Part shown: positions 1 through 5,927 of the stretch, piece after piece
Position numbering within the stretch: position 1 is the first letter of the stretch
How the letters are laid out: each line of letters begins with the position of its first letter
Assembly: GCA_035646975.1 (NCBI GenBank)
Contig: DASROJ010000149.1
Coordinates: forward strand, 1 to 9,866
Direction of reading: 5' to 3'
DNA: 9,866 bases
Source of the DNA: DASROJ01 sp035646975
Lineage (GTDB): Bacteria; Acidobacteriota; Polarisedimenticolia; JACPZX01; DASXTC01
Program-made: the position numbers and the translations under genes
Notes under the pieces: generated by a model
What the model was told of the DNA's origin: nothing
Databases searched by the model: none
The model's input: the letters and a program-made list of their open reading frames with translations, nothing else

Positions 1-2
1 CG

Positions 3-1145
3 ATGCTGGGAGTCTTCCTCGCAGGTGTTGTTTTCGCCCTGGTCGTTCAACGGCGCATGCCGGATGACGCCGCGGCGACATTCCCCCGGCCCTCCGCCCC
101 GTCTCCTGCCGCTGCGGCTTCCGCTGCCCCGTCCTCCGCATCCACCCCGTCCTCCGCATCCACCACGACGGAGGACCTGACCCCCGAGGAAACGCGCAAC
201 ATCGACATCTTTCGCCGAGCCTCCGCGTCGGTGCTCAACATCACGAGCATCAAGCTGCAGCGTGACTTCTTCTCGATGGATGTCTTCCAGATCCCCCAGG
301 GCAGCGGCAGCGGCTTCGTCTGGGATCGGGAGGGGCACATCGTGACCAACTATCACGTCATCGAAAACGGCAGCACCTTTTCGGCGACCCTGGCCGATCA
401 GACCGAGTCGGAGGCCGAGGTCGTGGGGGTGGCGCCGGACAAGGACCTGGCGGTGCTGCGGATCAAGGTGCCCTCAACGCGTCTCACGCCGCTTCCGCTG
501 GGCCGGTCGTCCGACCTGGCGGTGGGGCAGAGCGTGCTCGCGCTGGGAAACCCGTTCGGCCTGGACAACTCGCTCACGGTGGGGGTTGTCAGCGCGCTGG
601 GACGCGAGCTGCGCTCGCCCGGCGGGCGCATCATCCGCGACGTCATCCAGACCGACGCGGCGATCAACCCGGGCAACTCGGGCGGCCCGCTGCTCGACTC
701 GCACGGACGGGTGGTGGGAGTCAACAGCGCCATCTACAGCCCCAGCGGCGCTTCGGCCGGAATCGGCTTCGCGGTGCCGGTGGACATCGTCCGACGGCTC
801 GTGCCCCAGCTCATCGAGCATGGCAAGCCGATCCAGCCGGGCATCGGCATCACGCTGCTGTCGGATCGGGTGCGCGACCGCCTCGGGCTCAAGGGAGCGG
901 TCATCTACCAGGTGGCGCGTCACAGCCCGGCGGAGACGGCAGGGCTCGAGGGATTGAGCACCAGCCGCTCGGGCCGCATCCTGGTCGGCGACGAAATCGT
1001 CGCGGTGAATGGAAAGAAGGTCGACTCGAGCGACGACCTTCTGGATCTCTTCGAGTCGGCCGGCGTGGGTGCCACGCTCGATCTCACGCTGGTGCGCGAC
1101 GGAAAGTCCAGGCAGGTCGGCGTCAAGCTGGTGGCGGTGGAATAG
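3..1145 (+). CDS. HtrA/Deg-family trypsin-like serine protease with one PDZ domain, membrane-anchored
   Basis: This is an envelope quality-control protease that degrades or cleaves misfolded or regulatory proteins. The first 17 or so residues are hydrophobic and followed by two arginines, as in a signal anchor. Residues 20-60 form a low-complexity Ala/Ser/Pro/Thr linker. The protease domain follows, with a complete catalytic triad: His118 in TNYHVIE, Asp148 in DKDLAVL and Ser226 in GNSGGPL. A single PDZ domain covers about 278-378, ending in a typical LVRDGK strand. One membrane anchor plus one PDZ is the DegS/HhoA-like layout rather than the two-PDZ DegP layout. The ATG lies two bases from the window edge, so the true start may be further upstream. 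The next gene is convergent, 13 bases away, so there is no operon partner downstream. The family call is secure; the substrate is unknown. Confidence 0.93.
   Translation: MLGVFLAGVVFALVVQRRMPDDAAATFPRPSAPSPAAAASAAPSSASTPSSASTTTEDLTPEETRNIDIFRRASASVLNITSIKLQRDFFSMDVFQIPQGSGSGFVWDREGHIVTNYHVIENGSTFSATLADQTESEAEVVGVAPDKDLAVLRIKVPSTRLTPLPLGRSSDLAVGQSVLALGNPFGLDNSLTVGVVSALGRELRSPGGRIIRDVIQTDAAINPGNSGGPLLDSHGRVVGVNSAIYSPSGASAGIGFAVPVDIVRRLVPQLIEHGKPIQPGIGITLLSDRVRDRLGLKGAVIYQVARHSPAETAGLEGLSTSRSGRILVGDEIVAVNGKKVDSSDDLLDLFESAGVGATLDLTLVRDGKSRQVGVKLVAVE
129..164 (+). repeat. Exact tandem duplication of an 18-bp unit in the protease linker
   Basis: Two perfect head-to-tail copies of CCGTCCTCCGCATCCACC occupy 129-146 and 147-164. 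They encode the repeated hexapeptide PSSAST in the linker between membrane anchor and protease domain. The unit is a multiple of three, so gain or loss of a copy keeps the frame and changes only tether length. Confidence 0.95.
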
Positions 1146-1158
1146 ACCTCGGCCCGGG

Positions 1159-2766
1159 TCACCTGTTCTTCGGGGGGGTGCCGCGAGGCGGACCGCCGCG
1201 CGTCGGGTCGTCGACGTCATCGACATCGTCGGCCAGCGAGCCGGCCGGCGACACACCATGCTTGCCGATCTCGTGGGACAACCGCCGCATCGCCATCACG
1301 CTATGGTGCCGGCTGTAGGTGAAATAGATCACCAGCCCGATCGCCAGCCAGATCACCAGCCGCCACCAGTTCTCCGGCGGCAGCGAGAACATCAGCAGCA
1401 GACAGCTCAGCACGCCGAGAATCGGCACCAGCGGAACGAACGGCGCGCGGAAGGGGCGCTCGGCGTTCGGGTGGGTGCGCCGCATGATCAGCACCGAGGC
1501 GCAGACGATGGCGAACGCCATTAATGTTCCCATGTTGACCAGGTTGAGCAGCACGCCGATCGGAAGAAACGCGGCGAGCCCTCCCACGAAAAACCCGGTG
1601 AGTATCGTCGACTTCCAGGGTGTGCGGAACCGTTCGTGCACCGCGGCAAAGAAGCTGGGGGGCAGCATCCCGTCACGGGCCATCGCGAGCAGGACGCGCG
1701 GCTGGCTCAGCATCATGACCAGCATCACCGAGGTGATGCCGGCCACACCCGCCGTGGCGATCAGGAACTTGGCCCAGGGCAGGCCGACCTTGCCGAAGGC
1801 GTCCGACACCGGGTCGCCGATGTTGAGCTGGTTGTAGGGGACCATGCCGGTGAGCACCGCCACCACGGCGATGTAGAGCACCGTGCAGAGCGTCAGCGAG
1901 GCGATGATGCCGATCGGAACGTCGCGGCTCGGCTTGCGCGCCTCTTCGGCGTGAGTCGACACTGAATCGAACCCGATGTAGGCGAAAAAGGCGAGCGCTG
2001 CTCCGGCCAGCATCCCGACCGGCTGTCCACCCGCGTCGGCGTGACCGGAAACCATCCGGCCGAAGAAGCTGATGCCGGTCCAGCCGTAAGGGGCAAACGG
2101 GTGCCAGTTGGCCGGGTTGACGTAGAACGCTCCCACCCCGATGACGAAAAATACCGTCGCCACCTTGAGGATCACCATCGCCGCGTTGAAGCCGGCGCTT
2201 TCCTTGATGCCGATGACAAGGATGACCGTGACCAGTCCGACCACCACCACGGCGGGAAGGTTGATCAGCGAGCCGGTGGCCACCAGCTTTCCGAGAGCCG
2301 GATCGTAGTTCACCACGGGCCCGCTCAGCGCGGTGGGCAGATGTATCCCCAGCACGCTCAGGACCGATTGAAAGTAGCTCGACCAGCCGTTGGCCACGGT
2401 GGCGGCGCCCACGGCATATTCGAGCACCAGGTCCCATCCGATGATCCAGGCGAACAGCTCGCCCAGCGTCGCGTAGGCGTAGGTGTAGGCGGAACCGGCC
2501 ACCGGCACCATCGAAGCGAACTCGGCGTAGCACAGCGCGGCGAAGATGCAGACGATGCCCGCGGCAACATAAGAGAGCATGAGCGCCGGCCCCGACGTGT
2601 TGCGCGCCACCGCGCCGGTGGAAACGAAGATGCCGGCCCCGATGATCGCGCCCACTCCCAGGCTGGTGAGCTGAACCGGTCCGAGCACGCGGCGCAGCCG
2701 GTGATCGCCTTTCATCTCTTCGAGCAGCAGCTCGAGCGGCTTGGTCTCAAACAGCTTGTGGCGCAT
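1159..2766 (-). CDS. APC-superfamily amino acid permease (cationic amino acid transporter-like)
   Basis: This is an inner-membrane amino acid transporter of 535 residues with about 12 hydrophobic segments. TM1 carries the family signature GVGAIIGAGIFVSTG (37-51), the substrate-binding glycine motif. The other hallmark is FFAYIGFDSVSTHAEEA (260-276) followed by the conserved RDVPIGI. The late ERPFRAP-FVPLVPILGVL stretch (about 437-453) is typical of the bacterial CAT/YfnA-like subgroup, so lysine, arginine or another amino acid is a plausible substrate; the sequence does not decide. The start at MRHKLF is chosen because GGGAGA sits 9 bases upstream and homology-like sequence begins just after. 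The open frame continues 84 codons upstream, but that part is Arg/Pro-rich and overlaps the divergent promoter. The cytoplasmic C-terminus is odd: acidic DDVDDVDD, then a Gly/Pro/Arg-rich end. Confidence 0.93.
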   Translation of the reverse strand: MRHKLFETKPLELLLEEMKGDHRLRRVLGPVQLTSLGVGAIIGAGIFVSTGAVARNTSGPALMLSYVAAGIVCIFAALCYAEFASMVPVAGSAYTYAYATLGELFAWIIGWDLVLEYAVGAATVANGWSSYFQSVLSVLGIHLPTALSGPVVNYDPALGKLVATGSLINLPAVVVVGLVTVILVIGIKESAGFNAAMVILKVATVFFVIGVGAFYVNPANWHPFAPYGWTGISFFGRMVSGHADAGGQPVGMLAGAALAFFAYIGFDSVSTHAEEARKPSRDVPIGIIASLTLCTVLYIAVVAVLTGMVPYNQLNIGDPVSDAFGKVGLPWAKFLIATAGVAGITSVMLVMMLSQPRVLLAMARDGMLPPSFFAAVHERFRTPWKSTILTGFFVGGLAAFLPIGVLLNLVNMGTLMAFAIVCASVLIMRRTHPNAERPFRAPFVPLVPILGVLSCLLLMFSLPPENWWRLVIWLAIGLVIYFTYSRHHSVMAMRRLSHEIGKHGVSPAGSLADDVDDVDDPTRGGPPRGTPPKNR

Positions 2767-2840
2767 CGCTGGCGTCTCCCGTTGCAGGTGACCGACGCAT
2801 CGCCCCGCCCGATGCGGGAGTGGCATTGTTACGCCAGCGA
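2767..2840. repeat. 10-bp inverted repeat flanking the permease leader
   Basis: TCGCTGGCGT at 2766-2775 is the exact reverse complement of ACGCCAGCGA at 2831-2840. One arm abuts the permease start codon. The other overlaps the -10 and spacer of its predicted promoter. The upstream arm would not be transcribed from that promoter, so a protein-binding site pair fits better than an RNA stem. Chance is possible. Confidence 0.45.
2796..2816 (-). promoter_or_regulatory. Hairpin in the 5' leader of the permease mRNA
   Basis: CGCATCG (2796-2802) pairs perfectly with CGATGCG (2810-2816) around a 7-base CCCCGCC loop. It lies between the predicted -10 and the ribosome binding site of the permease. It is too short to call a riboswitch and has no U-tract, so it is not an intrinsic terminator. 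It could be an operator or a weak leader structure. Confidence 0.3.
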
Positions 2841-2855
2841 CGCGTGCCGAGTCAA
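2826..2855 (-). promoter_or_regulatory. Candidate sigma70-like promoter for the permease
   Basis: Reading the minus strand, TTGACT (2850-2855) is followed after an 18-base spacer by TAACAA (2826-2831). The -35 matches consensus at 5 of 6 positions and the -10 is weaker. It would give a leader of about 50 bases containing the hairpin above. Confidence 0.4.
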
Positions 2856-2874
2856 GCGAATCCGGGGTCGGGGC

Positions 2875-2904
2875 TTGACCGTCCCGCTTCCTGGCACCTA
2901 CGAT
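2875..2904 (+). promoter_or_regulatory. Candidate sigma70-like promoter for the FAD oxidoreductase
   Basis: TTGACC (2875-2880), an 18-base spacer and TACGAT (2899-2904) match the -35 at 5 of 6 and the -10 at 4 of 6 positions. Transcription would begin near 2911, leaving a short leader of about 17 bases before the ATG at 2928. Its -35 lies 19 bases from that of the divergent permease promoter, so one regulator could affect both. Confidence 0.4.
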
Positions 2905-2927
2905 GGGATCAAGATGATGAGATCGAG

Positions 2928-4136
2928 ATGACCGGGCCCGGGCTTTCGCGCATCGCCGTCGTGGGGGGCGGTCCTGCCGGGGCCACATGCGCCCGCGTGC
3001 TGGCGTCGTCGGGCGCATCCGTGGATCTCTTCGAGGCGAGTCCCGGGGCGGAAAAGCCGTGTGGCGGCGGCATTCCTTCCGGCGTGCTGAGGGAGTTCCC
3101 CGACCTGGCCGACCCCGCGCTGTCTCGCCGCATTGTGCGCAAGGTGGTTCTCTACTCGCCTTCCGACAGGCGGGTCGAGGTCACGCTCGATGGTGGCATC
3201 CACATCTTCAGAAGAAACGACCTCGATTCGTTTCTCCGGCGAAAGGCCGTCGAGGTGGGCGCGACATTGCATCTCACCCGGGTCAGGTCGGTTCATCCGG
3301 TCCGCGGCGCGGGATGGGAGCTTGCCACCGACCAGGGCGCCGCGGGGCCTTTCGATCGGGTGGTGGCCGCCGACGGCGTTCGTGGATGCGTGCGGCGCGC
3401 TCTGGCCGGGAAGTTCAACGACGAGCACCTGAGTCTTGCGCTCTACGCCTACGTGCCGGGGGCCGGCAGCGGCGAGATGGTGCTGAAGTTCTTCGGCGAC
3501 TTCGACGGCTATCTCTGGGTCTTTCCCAGGACGGATCATGTCTCGGTGGGCATCTGCGCGAAGCACCGGAGCGTGCAACCGGCGCGTCTGGAAGAGGAGC
3601 TGCATCGATTCATCCGGCAGCATTACCCTGAGGCGTCCATTGGCGCGGAGAGCTCGAGTGCGCCGGGTTCATCCACCCTGACGCGCGGCTATTTCATCCC
3701 GGCATCCCCGTCGCCCGCTGGAACCGCGAGACGGTCCGGGCAGGGGAGCCACCATCGCGCGTTCGATCACTCCGGCTGGGCGCTGGCCGGAGACGCGGCC
3801 GGCTTCGTCGACCCGTTGACCCGCGAGGGTATCTCCTGGGCGATGCGGTCGGGCGCGGAGATCGGGCGGGACCTTGTCACCGCGAACGAGCTGCGCACAC
3901 CGGAGCTGCCCAGGGACCTGATGCGCGCGCATGACTATGGGTCGGGGTTCTATCGCAGAGGATTCCTGGAAAACACGGTCCGCCTTGCGTCGGCTTCGCC
4001 CGCGATCCGCGCCGTGCTGGCCGATCTGCTCACAGGTGACCAGGGATACCGGAGCCTCAAGAGCCGGCTGCTGCGCAACGCCCTGCCCTGCGGGGTCCAG
4101 GTCGGGATGCGCGCGCTCGCGGGCCTGTTGTCCTGA
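2928..4136 (+). CDS. Geranylgeranyl reductase-family FAD-dependent oxidoreductase
   Basis: This flavoprotein has 402 residues. The N-terminal Rossmann dinucleotide motif VVGGGPAGAT (11-20) binds the FAD ADP moiety. KPCGGG (43-48) is the hallmark of the geranylgeranyl reductase/ChlP-like group, near the flavin. DRVVAADGVRG (143-153) is the middle FAD motif, and GDAAGFVDPLTREGI (288-302) is the second FAD-contacting motif in its family form. Family members reduce isoprenoid double bonds, as in chlorophyll side chains, archaeal lipids and menaquinones, or act as related halogenase or monooxygenase-like enzymes; the substrate here is unknown. A hydrophilic low-complexity insert (about 258-280) precedes the GD motif. 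The start at MTGPGL is chosen because the Rossmann fold begins six residues later; upstream codons to 2820 look non-coding and hold the promoter. No strong ribosome binding site is visible. No isoprenoid genes lie nearby. Confidence 0.88.
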   Translation: MTGPGLSRIAVVGGGPAGATCARVLASSGASVDLFEASPGAEKPCGGGIPSGVLREFPDLADPALSRRIVRKVVLYSPSDRRVEVTLDGGIHIFRRNDLDSFLRRKAVEVGATLHLTRVRSVHPVRGAGWELATDQGAAGPFDRVVAADGVRGCVRRALAGKFNDEHLSLALYAYVPGAGSGEMVLKFFGDFDGYLWVFPRTDHVSVGICAKHRSVQPARLEEELHRFIRQHYPEASIGAESSSAPGSSTLTRGYFIPASPSPAGTARRSGQGSHHRAFDHSGWALAGDAAGFVDPLTREGISWAMRSGAEIGRDLVTANELRTPELPRDLMRAHDYGSGFYRRGFLENTVRLASASPAIRAVLADLLTGDQGYRSLKSRLLRNALPCGVQVGMRALAGLLS

Positions 4137-4146
4137 TCGTCCTGCC

Positions 4147-4702
4147 TCAGAAGCTCTCGGAAAGTCTGAGCCGCGCCCCGTCGAGGTGACGCCCTCTCGA
4201 TGGGGCCCGGCGCGGAAGCATTCGCAGAAATCCATACGCATCGGCGGGCGGTAGGAATTTCTCTGCGCCCGCCACCACCACCAACAGAATCCATGCTGCC
4301 GTCGCCACCCCGCCCCACAGTACAGGCCGGTATGCGAGTCGCTCCACTTCCAATGGAACGATCGTGGCTGCCGCCATGCCGGATGCATCCTTTAGCCAGG
4401 CCGTCTCCAAACCGGCGGCGAGCGTTCGCCCAAAGCCTGAAAGAACGAGGGGGCGGAGGATCAGGAAGTGCGCGCTCGTCACGATAACGATCGGTAGAAC
4501 GCCGAGCCGCAAGGCCTGCCGCCGCTCGCGAGGATCCGAAATCAGGATGCAGCGGAGCGCCAGCAAGGGGCACTGCGTAACGGCCGACTATTTTTGAGAG
4601 TAACCCAATCTCCGCCAGAGTGATGGTGGCATACGGTACTCCCCGCGCGGTTATCCGCCAACGCTCGAAGCTCAGCACACCGAGCAGACAGAAGACTGAC
4701 AT
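4147..4702 (-). pseudogene. Small multi-spanning membrane protein, apparently frameshifted
   Basis: I do not recognise the family. Starting at ATG 4702, the frame reads MSVFCLLGVLSFERW and then a hydrophobic stretch ending KIVGRYAVP. At a run of four C's on the coding strand (4567-4570) the membrane-like sequence jumps frame and continues as LLALRCILISDPRERR. It then runs through two more hydrophobic segments (LGVLPIVIVTSAHFLIL and VATAAWILLVVVAG) to a TGA at 4147. Removing one C would join both parts into about 184 residues with three or four membrane spans. Without that, the first frame runs on into Arg/Pro-rich, non-coding-looking sequence. The same frame is also open upstream to 4838, with another hydrophobic stretch (ADLVVAVALFALRGG), so the original gene may have begun there. 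It could be a true pseudogene, a sequencing error, or two small genes. Its G+C is lower than that of the flanking genes. Confidence 0.5.
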
Positions 4703-4708
4703 TATCCA

Positions 4709-4741
4709 TTTGCACTCCGAGGCACCGCCTCGGAGTGCAAA
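4709..4741. repeat. Perfect 15-3-15 inverted repeat
   Basis: TTTGCACTCCGAGGC (4709-4723) and GCCTCGGAGTGCAAA (4727-4741) are exact reverse complements around a 3-base ACC loop. It lies between the dioxygenase stop and the ATG of the broken membrane gene. There is no T-run on either strand beyond the AAA/TTT already inside the stem, so it is not a standard intrinsic terminator. It could still end or stabilise the dioxygenase transcript, or be a small mobile or binding element. One strand reads through it as open coding frame. Confidence 0.9.
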
Positions 4742-4840
4742 CAGTGCTACGGCAACGACAAGGTCGGCAAGTTCCTCCCGGCCGAACCGGCGGTCCTTGG
4801 GGGCGCACCTCCAAGCATAAGGACACGTACAAGGATCAGC

Positions 4841-5572
4841 TCAACGTGGACCTGATGGCGCTCCCGCCGGAGTCGTTGCGCCTGTCTCGACGAGCTTGTA
4901 GGTCTGCCCCAGCATGATCCGGGTAGTGGTGGTGAGGTTCGGGGTGCCGCGGTGCAGGGCATTGCCGTCCCTCAGGATGCAGTCCCCCGTCCTGGTCAGC
5001 AGGCTGACGGCGTGAACTTGCGGGATGCGATAGATTTCCGCGACGTCGTGGTGATGCAGCCGGTGTGAGCCCGGGATGATCTGCATGGGTGCGTTGGAGT
5101 CGTTGACCTCACCGAGCGGAACGTTAAAGGTCATTCTCTCAGTGCGTAGCGGTCGGGAGAGAAACGCATCATCGGTGTCCGGATGCCAGGTCATGTACTC
5201 TGACCCAGGTAGCGGGCACTCGGCGAACAGCGAGCCTTCGCGCCACAATCCCATGACGGAGTCGAGTATCTGCGTGACTACGGGGTGCCTGCGAAGGCGG
5301 GCGTCCTCCAGCGCGCCTGCCAGAATCTTCGCATAGGGTTTAAGGTCGATGGAGACCCGGTTCCGGCCGCGCACGATGGAAGTGTCCCCCTGCGCAACGC
5401 GCTCCGCGTATCCCAGGACCAGAGGCTGAACCTGCATGTGGAGAGCCTCAATAAAATCCCGGGACAGGAAATTCCTCAGCACGATGAACCCGTTGAGCCG
5501 CAGCTCATACAGCAAGGATTCGGCGGACATTCCCCAATTGTAACACCATGTCTGCGGCCCTCCCTTGGCCAT
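4841..5572 (-). CDS. Phytanoyl-CoA dioxygenase (PhyH)-family Fe(II)/2-oxoglutarate oxygenase
   Basis: This is a non-haem iron oxygenase that hydroxylates a small molecule using O2 and 2-oxoglutarate. The double-stranded beta-helix facial triad is complete: His130 and Asp132 in TWHPDTDD, and distal His207 in GNALHRGTPN. Arg218 lies 11 residues later, where it would bind the 2-oxoglutarate carboxylate. IIPGSHR (165-171) and GDCILRDG (196-203) are typical family motifs, and the NGFIVLRNFLS opening is the usual PhyH start. The length of 243 residues is normal. A second ATG at 5530 (MSAESL) is an equally good start; the 5572 ATG has GAAGG close upstream. The substrate is unknown, since the family covers phytanoyl-CoA, ectoine, mitomycin-type and many natural-product hydroxylases. 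It sits alone in a lower-G+C patch next to a broken gene, which suggests horizontal acquisition. Confidence 0.87.
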   Translation of the reverse strand: MAKGGPQTWCYNWGMSAESLLYELRLNGFIVLRNFLSRDFIEALHMQVQPLVLGYAERVAQGDTSIVRGRNRVSIDLKPYAKILAGALEDARLRRHPVVTQILDSVMGLWREGSLFAECPLPGSEYMTWHPDTDDAFLSRPLRTERMTFNVPLGEVNDSNAPMQIIPGSHRLHHHDVAEIYRIPQVHAVSLLTRTGDCILRDGNALHRGTPNLTTTTRIMLGQTYKLVETGATTPAGAPSGPR

Positions 5573-5646
5573 TGCCTTCAGTGCCTACGTTTTCACGCAT
5601 ACGCCGACAGGACTCGGGTGGACCCCAGCAGAGGTGCTAGATCGGC

Positions 5647-5766
5647 ATGACGCGAGGCCTTCTGGCGGGGATTGAAGTCGAGCTCTACTGCATTAAGGTT
5701 GATGAAATCCTCGGCGAGGAATTGTTACCACAACGATGGAAGAGCGCCGAAGCCGGCGACGAGTGA
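5647..5766 (+). CDS. Possible 39-residue small ORF, unknown
   Basis: ATG to TGA gives a short acidic protein beginning MTRGLLAGIEVELYC and continuing through IKVDEILGEELLPQRW. Its composition is balanced rather than Arg/Ala-rich like the shadow frames elsewhere. It has no clear ribosome binding site, no recognisable domain and no conserved neighbour. It may be a fragment of a former gene or chance. Confidence 0.15.
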   Translation: MTRGLLAGIEVELYCIKVDEILGEELLPQRWKSAEAGDE

Positions 5767-5902
5767 TGAGAGGATGGCCATCTTGCTTTGCGGCACAACC
5801 TGGTGGACAAAGTCATCCCCGCGGATGGCATCGATCGGTCGGCAGGACTGCTGCAGACTAATTCTGGAACGCGAAGGGGCCGCATCGTCATTTGGCCCAC
5901 TG

Positions 5903-5917
5903 GTAGGTTCGAATCCT
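5903..5917 (+). other. tRNA T-arm-like fragment
   Basis: GTAGGTTCGAATCCT matches the T-stem/loop consensus of many bacterial tRNAs (GG-TTCGAAT-CC), but only three stem pairs form (A-T, G-C, G-C). No complete tRNA surrounds it: no anticodon arm or CCA end is in place. GAAGGGGCC upstream and GGCCCTTC downstream (5922-5929) could form an imperfect outer stem. It may be a tRNA remnant left by an integration event, or coincidence. Confidence 0.2.
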
Positions 5918-5927
5918 CAAAGGCCCT

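Larger units (their letters stand above)
5573..5927. other. Gene-poor intergenic stretch
   Basis: Between the dioxygenase start and the methyltransferase stop I find no convincing gene in any frame. Sampled lines are about 55-57% G+C, clearly below the methyltransferase operon. The best small frame is the 39-codon one at 5647-5766 (+). The right end contains a T-arm-like sequence. No transposase fragment is recognisable. The dioxygenase promoter should lie near the left end, but I see no convincing -35/-10 pair. Confidence 0.6.

Noticed and set aside
2041..2931. 296-codon open frame on the plus strand
   Set aside because: It is antisense to the permease, is His/Gly/Asp-rich and has no motif. 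The permease frame shows clear transmembrane and family signatures.
2767..3018. 84-codon N-terminal extension of the permease frame
   Set aside because: It is Arg/Pro-rich, crosses the divergent promoter region and overlaps the FAD enzyme gene. The internal ATG at 2766 has a good ribosome binding site and starts right before the family's conserved sequence.
4709..4741. Rho-independent terminator
   Set aside because: The stem is strong, but no U-tract follows on either strand.
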